From positions 62,001-126,000 of the forward strand of contig NZ_BDAV01000021.1 of NCBI RefSeq assembly GCF_001612635.1: a stretch of 64,000 nt of DNA, written 5' to 3'. A program made the translations under genes and the position numbers. The stretch comes from Nocardia africana NBRC 100379. Lineage in GTDB: Bacteria > Actinomycetota > Actinomycetes > Mycobacteriales > Mycobacteriaceae. Shown here piece by piece: positions 1-8,739 of this stretch. Under the pieces are notes generated by a model. It ran no database searches and was not told the origin of the DNA. It worked only from the letters and a program-made list of their open reading frames with translations. How positions within the stretch are numbered: the first letter of the stretch is position 1; every line of letters starts with the position of its first letter.

Positions 1-1199
1 ACGGCGATCGCGGCGCCGGCGATGAAGGCGACGCGACGCCACCGGCTGGTGCCGGCCGGCGGCGCGGTATCGGAGGGCGGCGGTTCGACAACGGTCCGGT
101 CGCCGATCGCCGGCAGGGCCGTGGTCGTCGCGTCGTCGGAAACAGCGTGCGGCTCGGTATCGAGCTCGAAATCGGGTACGGCCAGGGCCGCGGCGTGCTG
201 CTGCGCTTCGGTGTAGAGGTCGGCGGCGAGCAGCGCCGCTCCCCGGGCGCTGAGCGAACCGGGATCGGCGACGGGAGCGATCGGGATCGCGAACTCGCCC
301 GAGATCAGCTCGGTGAGCAGGCCGATCGACGCGCCGCCACCGGTGAGCAGGATCCGGCCCACCCGGTCGATGTCCACTCCCGCGCGCCGCACCGCCTCGT
401 GCACGAGGTTCAGCGAATCCGTGAGCGGTCCGCGGAACAGATCCTCCAGATCATCACGGACCAGGCGCACATCGCGCGCGATACCGGCCAGCCGGACCGG
501 GACCATCGTGGCGGTATCGGTCGAAAGCCGGTGTTTCGCGTCGGCGCAACGGTTTCGCAGTATCGACAATTCGCGTTCGACAACCGGGTCGAACGGGTCG
601 AAATCCGTTTCTCCCAATGCATTTGCCAGCACGTAGCGCATCGTCAGCAGATCGAATTCCGCGCCGGAGACCTCGGTGGAGCGAACCGGTTCGCCCAGCA
701 GTCCCGAGTGCGGGCCCGAACCCACGACCGACACCGTGGTACCGGTGGCGCCGGAGTCGTAGACCACGACGGGGGTGTCGGGTGGGAAGGGAGTGCTCGC
801 CTCGAGCCGGCGCAGCGCGGCGAGCGGTTCCGCGACCAGTACCACCGCCTCGGCGCCGGCCCGGTCGAGCGCGCGGCGCTGTGCCTCGACGATGTGTGCC
901 GGCCACCACGCCGGTACGGTCGCGACCACGGAATCCGGATCGAAATCCGCGACGACCTGGGAGATCGTTTCGGCGACCAGATCGGCGGCGGCGACCGAGG
1001 ATCCGTCGGGCAGGAGAATGTCGACCGGATCGCCCACGCGGGACAATAGATTCTCCGACAATTCGGGCGCCGATCCGAAACGGTGGCGACGAATGTGAAC
1101 AGAGACATTTTCCGGGTCGGCGCTCGCGGAAGTGGAGCCGGTCGCGGCGACTGTGCGCGACGACCCGACCGTGATGCCGAGCGTCAGGCCCTGAGTCAT
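1..1199 (-). CDS. Hsp70-family ATPase with C-terminal membrane segment (partial, 3' end outside window)
   Basis: Reads from an ATG at 1199 leftwards off the window edge; about 399 residues are visible. The actin-type ATPase core is recognisable but divergent: phosphate-1 loop GITVGSSRTVAATG near the N-terminus, a phosphate-2-like VVVYDSGATGTTVSVV, and an adenosine loop ILLTGGGAS. This fits the Hsp70-like family rather than a true DnaK, which is encoded separately at 15102. After an acidic/proline linker the visible end enters RWRRVAFIAGAAIAV, the start of a transmembrane helix, so the ATPase lies on one side of the membrane and an unseen tail on the other. An AGGGG-like ribosome site precedes the ATG. 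It is divergent from iniB across a 269-bp region, suggesting co-regulation with the ini genes. Its biochemical role is unknown; a link to envelope stress is inferred from position only. Confidence 0.85.
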   Translation of the reverse strand, partial: MTQGLTLGITVGSSRTVAATGSTSASADPENVSVHIRRHRFGSAPELSENLLSRVGDPVDILLPDGSSVAAADLVAETISQVVADFDPDSVVATVPAWWPAHIVEAQRRALDRAGAEAVVLVAEPLAALRRLEASTPFPPDTPVVVYDSGATGTTVSVVGSGPHSGLLGEPVRSTEVSGAEFDLLTMRYVLANALGETDFDPFDPVVERELSILRNRCADAKHRLSTDTATMVPVRLAGIARDVRLVRDDLEDLFRGPLTDSLNLVHEAVRRAGVDIDRVGRILLTGGGASIGLLTELISGEFAIPIAPVADPGSLSARGAALLAADLYTEAQQHAAALAVPDFELDTEPHAVSDDATTTALPAIGDRTVVEPPPSDTAPPAGTSRWRRVAFIAGAAIA

Positions 1200-1468
1200 T
1201 CGAGAACCCCTGTCGTTGGTATTTGCGGTCGTCACGAATATGTGCGGTCGTCACGATCTATCCCACTGTCGGTTGCCGGGGGGCCGTCGTTACCCCTGAT
1301 CCGGAAGGTTCGGGGAAAGTCCCCTAATGCGTCCGATTCCCCTATCGGGGCCGATACGGAAATCAGGGGATTCGCCCCGTTTCGCGTAACGCCGGGGCTT
1401 CTTAGCGTGAAAGGCAATTCGACTGCAGCGGATCGACGATGGTCCGCCGATCCAGGAGACGATCTGCG
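1200..1468. promoter_or_regulatory. Divergent hsp70-like/iniB control region with repeats
   Basis: No gene here. A 14-bp exact direct repeat TGCGGTCGTCACGA lies at 1224-1237 and 1243-1256 (19-bp period), just upstream of the leftward gene. Closer to iniB are several CCCC/GGGG palindromes: CCCCTGAT at 1293-1300 paired with ATCAGGGG at 1362-1369; GGGGA-AAG-TCCCC at 1312-1324; and CCCC-TATC-GGGG at 1339-1350. Such clustering suggests transcription factor sites. An AGGAGA sequence about 9 nt before the iniB ATG is its ribosome site. In mycobacteria iniBAC is strongly induced by cell-wall inhibitors; whether this region responds the same way is inferred. Confidence 0.55.
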
Positions 1469-4400
1469 ATGACCCCCAACGCCATTCTCGAATTCATCCT
1501 CAACCTGCTGCGCGACCACGAGGCCGCCGTCGGCTACTGCACCAACCCGACCGAATCGCTGTGCGCGGCCGGACTGGAGGCGGTGACGCCGGAGGATATC
1601 GCCGCCGTGGCGCCGATGGTCGCCGAATCCGCCCTGGTCACGGGCGGCTCGCAGCTCGCCGCCATCGTGGCGGCCGGGGGCGGCGCGGCGGCCAACGGTG
1701 GTCTGGGCGCGGCGGCGGGCGGCAGCGGTGGGCTCGCCGGCGGCCTGGCCGGCGAAGCGGGTGCGATCAGCGAGGCCAACCTGGGGGCCGGGGCCGCGCT
1801 CGGCGGTGAAACCGGAATCGAGGCCGGTGCGGGCCTCGGCGGCGATCTGGGGGCGGGGCTGTCCGCCGGTCTGGGCGCCGCCGCATCGGTCGGCGCGGGC
1901 GCCGCGGCCGGGCTCACCGCCGGACTGGGTGCCTTGACCGGGGTCGCGGTCGGCCTCGGCGGCGCGCTCTCGGGCACCGGTACCGCCGGCACCGACCTCG
2001 GCCTCTCCGCCGGAATCGAAGGCGCCGCCGACACCATCGCGCACGCGGGCGCCGACCTCTCCACCGAAATCGGAACCGGTATTCAGGCCGGAATCTCCTC
2101 TGCGGCAACCGGTTTGACCGAAGCCACCGCAGGGCTCGGCGCCGGGCTCGGCGGAGCGCTGAGCGGCGCGGCCGAAGCCGGAGCGGGCTTGGGCACCGAA
2201 CTCAACGGAGCGCTCGGCGGCGCCCTGAACGCCGGAGGTGAACTCGGCGCCGGACTCGAAACCGGCCTCGGCGCGGGCCTCGGCGGTGCCCTGGGTGGCG
2301 CGGCAGCAGCCGGTGCGGGCCTCGGGGCCGCCCTGGGCGGTGCGGCAGCAGCGGGCGCCGGTCTCGGCGGTGCGCTGGGTGGCGCCCTGAACGCGGCCGG
2401 TGATCTGGGTGCCGGTCTGTCCGGCGCTGCGGGTGCCGCGACCGGCGTGGGTTCCGAGCTGGGTGGTGCCTTGGGCGGCGCCGCCAACGCTGGGGCCGGC
2501 CTGGGTGGTGCGCTCGGCGGTGTTGCCAACGCTGGGGCCGGGCTCGGTGGTGCGCTGAGTGGTGCGGCCGAAGCGGGTGCCGGCCTCGGTGGCGCGCTGG
2601 ATGCGGCCGGTGATCTGGGTGCGGGTCTGTCCGGTGCTGCGGGTGCGGCGGCCAACGCCGGCGCCGGGCTCGGTGGTGCGCTGGGTGGTGCGGCCAACGC
2701 CGGCGCCGGACTCGGTGGTGCGCTTGGCGGTACCGCCAATGCCGGTGCGGGACTGGAGGGTTCGCTCGGCAACGCGGTCCACGCGGGTGGAGACCTGGGT
2801 GGTGCGCTGGGTGGTGCGGCGGAGGCCGGGGCGGGGCTTGGTGGTGCGCTGGGCGGGGTCGCCGATGCGGGAGGCGGTCTCGGTGGTGCGCTGAACGCGG
2901 CCGGTGATCTGGGTGCGGGTCTGTCCGGTGCGGCGGGTGCGGCGACCGGAGTGGGTTCCGAACTCGGTGGCGCGTTGGGGGGCGCGGCCAATGCTGGGGC
3001 GGGGCTCGGAGGTGCACTGAGTGGTGCCGCCGACGCGGGTGCCGGACTTGGTGGTGCGCTGAATACGGCGGGTGATCTGGGTGCGGGTCTGTCCGGTGCC
3101 GCGGGTGCCGCGACCGGGGCGGGCTCTGAACTCGGCGGTGCGCTCGGAGGTGTCGCCAATGCCGGCGCGGGACTGGGCGGTGCCTTGGGAGGCGCTGCTG
3201 ATGCGGGTGCGGGTCTCGGCGGTCATCTCGGGGGCGCTCTCGACACAGGCGCGCAGGCGGGTGCGGGTCTCGGTGGCGCGCTGGGTGGTGCTGCCGAGGC
3301 GGGCGCCGGGCTGGGTGGTGCGCTCGGCGGTGCCGCCAATGCCGGTGCGGGACTGGAGGGTTCGCTCGGAAATGCGGTCCACGCGGGTGGAGACCTGGGT
3401 GGTGCGTTCGGTGGTGCGACGCAGGCCGGTGCCGGTCTCGGGGGTGCGGCCCAGGCGGGTGCCGGGCTCGGTGGAGAACTCGCGGGGGCCGGGGATGCCG
3501 GCGCTGGACTCGGTGGCGCGCTCGGCGGAGCGACGAATGCGGCTGCGGGCCTTGGTGGTTCGCTGAGCGGTGTGTCCGACGCCGGTGCCGGGATCGGAGG
3601 CGATCTCTCGGATGCGACACATGCGGCCGGGGATGTGGGAGGCGCGATGAGCGGTGCTGCGCAGGCTGGTCTCGGTGGTGCGGCGAATGCCGGTGCCGGA
3701 CTGGGTGGTGCCGTGAACGGTGCGGCGAATGCCGGTGCGGGTCTGGGTGGTGCTCTCAACGGTGCGGCGAATGCCGGTGCCGGACTGGGTGGTGCTCTGG
3801 ACGGTGCGGCGAATGCCGGTGGCGGATTGGGTGGTGCCGTGAACGGTGCGGCGAATGCTGGTGCCGGACTGGGTGGTGCCCTGAACGGTGCGGCCAATGC
3901 TGGTGCAGGACTGGGGGGCGCGCTGGGTGGTGCGGCGAATGCTGGTGCCGGGCTCGGTGGTGCGCTGGGTGGTGCCGCGAGCGCTGGTGCCGGTCTCGGT
4001 GGGGCGCTGGGTGGTGCGGCGAATGCGGCCGCGGGGCTCGGGGGTGCCACGAGTATCGGAGCGGGGCTCGGCGGGGCCGTGGCTTCGGGGGCGCAGGGTG
4101 CGACCGGGTTGGAGACCGGGTTGTCCGGTGGTCTCGGCAGCGGAGTGCACACCGGCGCGGATCTGTCCGGGGCCGCGGCCTCGGGTGTGCACGCGGCCGG
4201 GGATCTGTCGTCCTCGCTGTCGGGTGCGGCGACGTCCGGTGTGAACAGCGCGACGGGCCTGGGAACCTCCCTGTCCGGATCCGCCGATGCGGGCGTCCAC
4301 GCGGCCGGCGACCTGGCGACCTCGCTCTCGGGGGCCGGCGCCGGGGCCGTGCACAGTGCGGGCGACTTGGGGACCTCGTTGTCCGGGACCGCCGCGTCGG

Positions 4401-5059
4401 GTGTCCACAGTGCCGGTGACCTGGGCACATCGTTGTCCGGCGCGGGCGCCGGGGCCGTCCACAGCGCGGGTGACCTGGGGACCTCGTTGTCCGGGACCGC
4501 CGCGTCGGGTGTCCACAGTGCCGGTGACCTGGGCACATCGTTGTCCGGCACCGCCGCGTCGGGTGCGCACGGCGCGGGCGACCTCGGAACCTCGTTGTCC
4601 GGCACCGCGGAGTCCGGTCTGCACGGTGCGGGCGGCCTGTCGACCTCGCTGTCGGGCGCGGCGGATTCGGGGTTGCACACGGGCGCCGAGGCGAGCTCGG
4701 GTCTGGCCGGTTCGGTCGACTCGGGGCTGCACGCGGGCACGGATGCGTCCTCGTCGCTCTCGGGTACGGCCGCCGGCACGTGGTCCGGTGTCGATGTGTC
4801 GCACGCGTTCGGCAGCGGCGTCGGCACCGATATCTCCGGCGTCGGCACCTCGGGCATCGGCGGTGGCGTGGACAGCGCCCTCGGCGCGCACAGCGGGATC
4901 GACAGCACCCTGGCGGCGGGCGGCCACAGCTCGCTGTCCGGCGGGCTCGATAGCGGCGCGCACACGGATTCGAGCCTGTTCGGTGACACCTCCGGCCACG
5001 CTTCGACCGTGACCGATACGCACGCCTCCGGTGACATCACCGGCGGGCTGCTGCACTGA
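1469..5059 (+). CDS. iniB: IniB-like Gly/Ala-rich repeat protein
   Basis: 1196 residues from the ATG at 1469, chosen over an in-frame ATG at 1439 because AGGAGA precedes it correctly. The N-terminal ~65 residues form a non-repetitive domain (begins MTPNAILEFILNLL) like that of mycobacterial IniB. From about residue 225 to 870 the protein is built of degenerate units around GAGLGGALGGAANA. Residues ~870-1060 switch to HSAGDLGTSLSGTAASGV-type units, followed by a Gly/Ser/His-rich tail. There is no obvious Sec signal peptide or membrane helix. Mycobacterial IniB is about 480 residues, so this version is more than twice as long, apparently by internal DNA duplication. It is followed by iniA and iniC. 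IniB is linked to cell-wall-inhibitor stress but its molecular role is not established; a cell-envelope location is plausible. Confidence 0.85.
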   Translation: MTPNAILEFILNLLRDHEAAVGYCTNPTESLCAAGLEAVTPEDIAAVAPMVAESALVTGGSQLAAIVAAGGGAAANGGLGAAAGGSGGLAGGLAGEAGAISEANLGAGAALGGETGIEAGAGLGGDLGAGLSAGLGAAASVGAGAAAGLTAGLGALTGVAVGLGGALSGTGTAGTDLGLSAGIEGAADTIAHAGADLSTEIGTGIQAGISSAATGLTEATAGLGAGLGGALSGAAEAGAGLGTELNGALGGALNAGGELGAGLETGLGAGLGGALGGAAAAGAGLGAALGGAAAAGAGLGGALGGALNAAGDLGAGLSGAAGAATGVGSELGGALGGAANAGAGLGGALGGVANAGAGLGGALSGAAEAGAGLGGALDAAGDLGAGLSGAAGAAANAGAGLGGALGGAANAGAGLGGALGGTANAGAGLEGSLGNAVHAGGDLGGALGGAAEAGAGLGGALGGVADAGGGLGGALNAAGDLGAGLSGAAGAATGVGSELGGALGGAANAGAGLGGALSGAADAGAGLGGALNTAGDLGAGLSGAAGAATGAGSELGGALGGVANAGAGLGGALGGAADAGAGLGGHLGGALDTGAQAGAGLGGALGGAAEAGAGLGGALGGAANAGAGLEGSLGNAVHAGGDLGGAFGGATQAGAGLGGAAQAGAGLGGELAGAGDAGAGLGGALGGATNAAAGLGGSLSGVSDAGAGIGGDLSDATHAAGDVGGAMSGAAQAGLGGAANAGAGLGGAVNGAANAGAGLGGALNGAANAGAGLGGALDGAANAGGGLGGAVNGAANAGAGLGGALNGAANAGAGLGGALGGAANAGAGLGGALGGAASAGAGLGGALGGAANAAAGLGGATSIGAGLGGAVASGAQGATGLETGLSGGLGSGVHTGADLSGAAASGVHAAGDLSSSLSGAATSGVNSATGLGTSLSGSADAGVHAAGDLATSLSGAGAGAVHSAGDLGTSLSGTAASGVHSAGDLGTSLSGAGAGAVHSAGDLGTSLSGTAASGVHSAGDLGTSLSGTAASGAHGAGDLGTSLSGTAESGLHGAGGLSTSLSGAADSGLHTGAEASSGLAGSVDSGLHAGTDASSSLSGTAAGTWSGVDVSHAFGSGVGTDISGVGTSGIGGGVDSALGAHSGIDSTLAAGGHSSLSGGLDSGAHTDSSLFGDTSGHASTVTDTHASGDITGGLLH
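2149..4650 (+). repeat. Internal tandem repeat field of iniB
   Basis: The coding sequence itself is repetitive at DNA level. A block of at least 70 bp is identical at 4368-4441 and 4476-4549 (108-bp period). A block beginning ccgccaatgccggtgcggga recurs with few changes at 2733 and 3333, exactly 600 bp apart. The unit encoding AAGDLGAGLSGAAGAA appears near 2396, 2606, 2897 and 3068. All periods are multiples of three, so copy-number change keeps the frame. Length variation between strains is expected. Confidence 0.85.
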
Positions 5060-5113
5060 GGGTAGCGGCGCGGAATCGGACCGAGTAACGAAACAGGTTG
5101 GGGTGCAACGAAA

Positions 5114-6982
5114 ATGAGCAGTGTGGTCGTGGCGAATACCGCCCCGGAGGCGCCTGCCTCACCGCTGTCGCGGATTCTCGCCGAAACCATCACCGCCGCG
5201 CGCACCGCCGATCGCGACGATCTGGTCGGCCGGCTGGAGGTGCTGGCCGACCGGATCCGCGACCCCCGCCGCCGCATCGTGGTGGTGGGCCTGGGCAACC
5301 AGGGCAAGAGTCAATTCGTCAACGCGCTGCTGAATCTCGACATCAGCCCGGTCGGTGACGATGCGACCACCGGGGTGCCGATCGTGCTCTCCCACGGCTC
5401 GCAGGCGCGGGCCGAGACCGTGGTCACCACACCGTCCGGTGACGAGCGGGACAACCGGCGGATTCCGCTGCCGCTCGGCGATATTCACACCGTCACGCCG
5501 CAGTCCCCGCACGGCCGCGTGGCGCGGGTGGAGATCGAGCTGCCGAATCCGCTACTGGCCGACGGGATCGTCGTCATCGACACCCCGCCGGTCGGGGGCC
5601 ACGCCACCGCCACGGCCGCCGCGGTTCTCGCCCTGGCCCCGGCCGCCGATGCGGTGCTGGTGCTCTCGGACGCCTCCACCGAACTGACCGAACCGGAGGT
5701 CGACTTCCTGCGGCAGGTGCGCGAACTGTGCCCGGCCGTGGCGCTGATACTCAGCAAGATCGATCTGTACCCGCATTGGCGTCAGGTTCTGCAGGCCGAC
5801 CAGGCGCATCTGGAGCGCAATAGCCTGGCACTGCCGATCATTCCGGTCTCGGCGCTGCTGCGCAGCCACGCCATGCGGCTGCAGGATCAGCAGCTGGGCC
5901 GGGAATCGGGTTTCGGTGTCCTGTTCGACTTTCTGCGCGAGCAGGTGGTCGCCCGGGACAAGGCCGCGGCGCAACGCGCGGTGGCGCTCGATATCTCCTC
6001 TGCCGCAGAACATCTCGCGCTGGCGCTGAGCAGTGAACTGGTCGCCCTGCGCGACCCCGAACGTGGCGCGGCGGCCATCCGCGAACTGCGCACCGCCAAG
6101 GCGCAGGCCGAGGAGCTGCATCGCCGGACGGCGGCCTGGCAGCAGACGCTGGGCGACGGCATCACCGATCTGGCCGGCGATATCGACCACGACCTGCGAG
6201 ATCGGTTGCGGGCCATCGGCCGAACCGCCGAGGAATGGATCGACGAGAACGATCCCGGCCGGTTGTGGGATCAGCTGGAACAGTGGCTGATGCACACGAC
6301 CGATACCGCCATCGGCGACAATCTGCTGTGGACGCATCATCGCGCCATCCACTTGGCCGAGCGGGTGGCCGAGCACTTTCTCGAATTCGGCGCGGTGGAT
6401 CTGCCCGCGGTGCGGTCGGGTTCGGAGTTGGAGGAATCGCGCGTGGCGGCGGTGACGCTGGCCGATCTCGAGCCGGATCTCGGTATCGGTCACAAACTGC
6501 TCGTCGGTATGCGTGGCTCCTACGGCGGTATGGTGATGATCGGCCTGGCCAGTACCGTCGCGGGTCTGGCTCTGATCAATCCGGTGTCGCTGGGCGCCGG
6601 TGTGCTGTTGGGCGGCAAGGCGTTTCGCGACGACAAACGAGAACGGCTGGCGCGCAAGCGCAGCGAGGCGAAGATGGCGGTGCGCCGCTACCTCGACGAT
6701 GTGAGTTTCGAGGCGGGCAAGGAGTCGCGCGACCGGCTGCATCGCATCCATCGCATTCTGCGCGATCACTTCACCGGCATCGCCGACCGCAGTCTGCGTT
6801 CGATCAACGATTCGCTGCAGGCCGCACAGGATGCCGCCGGAGTGGCCGACGCCCAGCGCACGCAGCGGTGCGCGGAGTTGGAGCGGCAATTGCGAGTGGT
6901 GGCCGAGCTACGACGTCATGCCGACGTGATGCTGCCGCCGGCGGGTCCGTCCGGACGTCATGCGCGCGGGGCACAGTCGTAA
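5114..6982 (+). CDS. iniA: Dynamin-like GTPase IniA
   Basis: 622 residues, close to mycobacterial IniA (about 640). GTPase motifs: P-loop GLGNQGKS at residues 59-66; switch/G3 DTPP at 156-159; G4-like SKID at 214-217, replacing NKxD. The middle and end are helical. A hydrophobic hairpin at about residues 472-500, followed by a strongly basic stretch (residues ~505-525), matches the membrane-binding tip of bacterial dynamin-like proteins. Established: IniA of mycobacteria is a dynamin-like protein that can remodel membranes and is induced by isoniazid and ethambutol. It starts 54 bp after iniB and is probably co-transcribed with it; iniC follows after 44 bp. Confidence 0.9.
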   Translation: MSSVVVANTAPEAPASPLSRILAETITAARTADRDDLVGRLEVLADRIRDPRRRIVVVGLGNQGKSQFVNALLNLDISPVGDDATTGVPIVLSHGSQARAETVVTTPSGDERDNRRIPLPLGDIHTVTPQSPHGRVARVEIELPNPLLADGIVVIDTPPVGGHATATAAAVLALAPAADAVLVLSDASTELTEPEVDFLRQVRELCPAVALILSKIDLYPHWRQVLQADQAHLERNSLALPIIPVSALLRSHAMRLQDQQLGRESGFGVLFDFLREQVVARDKAAAQRAVALDISSAAEHLALALSSELVALRDPERGAAAIRELRTAKAQAEELHRRTAAWQQTLGDGITDLAGDIDHDLRDRLRAIGRTAEEWIDENDPGRLWDQLEQWLMHTTDTAIGDNLLWTHHRAIHLAERVAEHFLEFGAVDLPAVRSGSELEESRVAAVTLADLEPDLGIGHKLLVGMRGSYGGMVMIGLASTVAGLALINPVSLGAGVLLGGKAFRDDKRERLARKRSEAKMAVRRYLDDVSFEAGKESRDRLHRIHRILRDHFTGIADRSLRSINDSLQAAQDAAGVADAQRTQRCAELERQLRVVAELRRHADVMLPPAGPSGRHARGAQS

Positions 6983-7014
6983 CCCACGGCACCGGGATTC
7001 CCAGGTTACTCGGG

Positions 7015-7029
7015 TACGGTCTACGCGTG
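7015..7029 (+). promoter_or_regulatory. -10 box for a leaderless iniC transcript
   Basis: TACGGT at 7015-7020 fits the actinobacterial TANNNT -10 element and ends 6 nt before the GTG at 7027, so transcription would start on the first base of the codon. There is no ribosome binding site before this GTG, which supports a leaderless start. iniC may therefore be expressed separately as well as from the ini operon. Confidence 0.5.
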
Positions 7030-8622
7030 AGTTACCAGGTCAGCGACCAGACGCCGGGGATCGTGGGGGAGGCGCGCCGGTTGGTTTCGGCGGCCCGCCA
7101 GGCCTATGCGCCGCGTTCGCGCCCCGCCGCGATGCTCGGTGACTGTGCGCGCCGGCTCGACCAACCGCTGCGGGTCGCGCTGGCCGGCCAGCTCAAGGCT
7201 GGTAAATCCACACTGCTCAACGCGCTGGTCGGGCAGGACATCGCACCGACCGATGCCACCGAATGCACCCGGATGGTGACCTGGTACCGCCACGGCCCGG
7301 CACCGCGCGTGAGTGCCCTGGCCACCGACGGCGCGAGCGCCGATGTGGTGGTGCGGCGCACCCCCGGCGCCGACGGCCTGCCCGGGGCGCACGGACTGAG
7401 CTTCGACCTGTCGGCGCTGCGCTGGAACGCCGACGGCGAGCACGAGGTCGACCATCTGGATGTGCAGTGGCCGGCCGCCACTCTGGCTCGCACCACCATC
7501 ATCGACACCCCGGGCACCTCGTCGCTGTCGCGGGAGGTGTCGCTGCGCACCTCACGTCTGCTCACACCCGACGAGAATGCGGCGGTGACCGTGCCGGAGG
7601 CCGACGCGGTCGTCTATCTGCTGCGCCGGCTGGACGCCTCCGATATCGGCTTCCTGGAACGCATCGGCGCCGGAGGTGGTGGCCGGCAGGGTGTTTCGGG
7701 TCCGCTCGGCGTGATCGGGGTCGCCTCCCGCGCCGACGAGATCGGCGCGGGCCGCATCGATGCCCTGCATTCGGCCCGCGAGGTGTCGGCCCGGTTCGCC
7801 ACCGAATTGGAGCGAACCGGGTTGTGCCAGGCGGTCATTCCGGTCGCCGGGCTGCTCGCCTTCGCCGGTGCGACGCTGCGACAGCGTGAATTCGATGCCT
7901 TCGAGGCGCTGGCGCGGATGTCGGTGGACGACCTGAGCGTCGCGCTGCTGTCCGCGGACCGATTCGCCCATCCGGAGTTGCCCCTGCCCGTGCCGGCGGA
8001 TCTGCGGGCGCATCTCGCGGCCCGGTTCGGCCTGTTCGGCATTCGCATGGCGGTGACGCTGATCCGCCTGGGTGTGCGCGATTCCGCCACGCTGGCACGC
8101 GAACTCGCCGAGCGCAGCGGTGTGGAGGAACTGCGCACGGTGCTCGACGTGCAGTTCGCCCAGCGAGCCGATCAGCTGAAGGCGCATTCGGCGTTGACGG
8201 CGGTGGCGCGGATCGTGGCCGCCCATCCGGGTACGCGCGCCGACGACCTGCTGCCGCATATCAACAGCCTGTTGGCGGATGTGCACGGATTCGCCGAGCT
8301 GCGTCTGCTCGGGCGGTTGCGCACCGACGAATTGCCGTTGCCCGCCGACGATGTCACCGAGTTGTATCGGCTGATCGGCGGTTCCGGTGTGGCGCCGCAC
8401 CTGCGCCTGGGACTGCCGCCCGACGCTCCGGGTGGCGAACTGCAGGCACACGCGGTGGCGGCGGTGCGGAAGTGGCGCGGTCGCGCGCGCCATCCGCTGG
8501 CCGACCGATTCACCACCGAGGCCTGTCTGACCGCGGCGCGGAGCGCGGAGGGAATCGTCGACCAGTTGCGGGAACCGGAAACCACGCCGATGAGCCGCGT
8601 GCGTCCGCCTCGCGCCCGCTGA
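7027..8622 (+). CDS. iniC: Dynamin-like GTPase IniC
   Basis: 531 residues from GTG 7027. The frame is open further upstream into iniA, but only from 7027 does the sequence look like the family. P-loop GQLKAGKS followed by TLLNALVGQ lies near residue 53; G3 is DTPGTSSL; a G4-like RADE follows the IGVAS strand. The C-terminal half is helical and lacks the clear hydrophobic hairpin of IniA, as in mycobacterial IniC (about 490 residues). IniA and IniC are paired dynamins, and a heteromeric or cooperative action at the membrane is the usual proposal. The last gene of the ini group; the next gene is an unrelated hydrolase. Confidence 0.88.
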   Translation: MSYQVSDQTPGIVGEARRLVSAARQAYAPRSRPAAMLGDCARRLDQPLRVALAGQLKAGKSTLLNALVGQDIAPTDATECTRMVTWYRHGPAPRVSALATDGASADVVVRRTPGADGLPGAHGLSFDLSALRWNADGEHEVDHLDVQWPAATLARTTIIDTPGTSSLSREVSLRTSRLLTPDENAAVTVPEADAVVYLLRRLDASDIGFLERIGAGGGGRQGVSGPLGVIGVASRADEIGAGRIDALHSAREVSARFATELERTGLCQAVIPVAGLLAFAGATLRQREFDAFEALARMSVDDLSVALLSADRFAHPELPLPVPADLRAHLAARFGLFGIRMAVTLIRLGVRDSATLARELAERSGVEELRTVLDVQFAQRADQLKAHSALTAVARIVAAHPGTRADDLLPHINSLLADVHGFAELRLLGRLRTDELPLPADDVTELYRLIGGSGVAPHLRLGLPPDAPGGELQAHAVAAVRKWRGRARHPLADRFTTEACLTAARSAEGIVDQLREPETTPMSRVRPPRAR

Positions 8623-8632
8623 ACCTCACAGT

Positions 8633-8739
8633 GATGTGTCCTAGATCATAGCGACGCCCGGTCACAACCTCGTCCGGCCTGTGTCGAAACCGGATGTAAG
8701 GGCCGAAAACTCGGCCGGGCACCGATCCGAGGACACATC
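8633..8739 (+). promoter_or_regulatory. Long-range stem and hairpin upstream of the dehalogenase gene
   Basis: GATGTGTCCT (8633-8642) is perfectly complementary to AGGACACATC (8730-8739), which contains the GAGGA ribosome site and directly abuts the ATG at 8740. Between them is a compact hairpin GGCCGA-AAAC-TCGGCC (8701-8716), which could be the ini terminator. RNA reading through from iniC could fold the ribosome site into a stem, whereas RNA started inside the region could not. Function is inferred. Confidence 0.4.

Noticed and set aside
2149..4650. Possible CRISPR array from regular repeats
   Set aside because: Repeats are in-frame coding units of variable length without unique spacers, and no cas genes are present.
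1232..5056. A very long open frame (1274 codons) antisense to iniB, and another at 3223-5307
   Set aside because: They mirror the codon-periodic Gly/Ala repeats of iniB; translations are low-complexity Arg/Thr/Pro strings without domain features.
6235..7026. Upstream extension of iniC into iniA
   Set aside because: This part overlaps iniA in another frame and reads as Arg-rich noise; family-like sequence begins at 7027.
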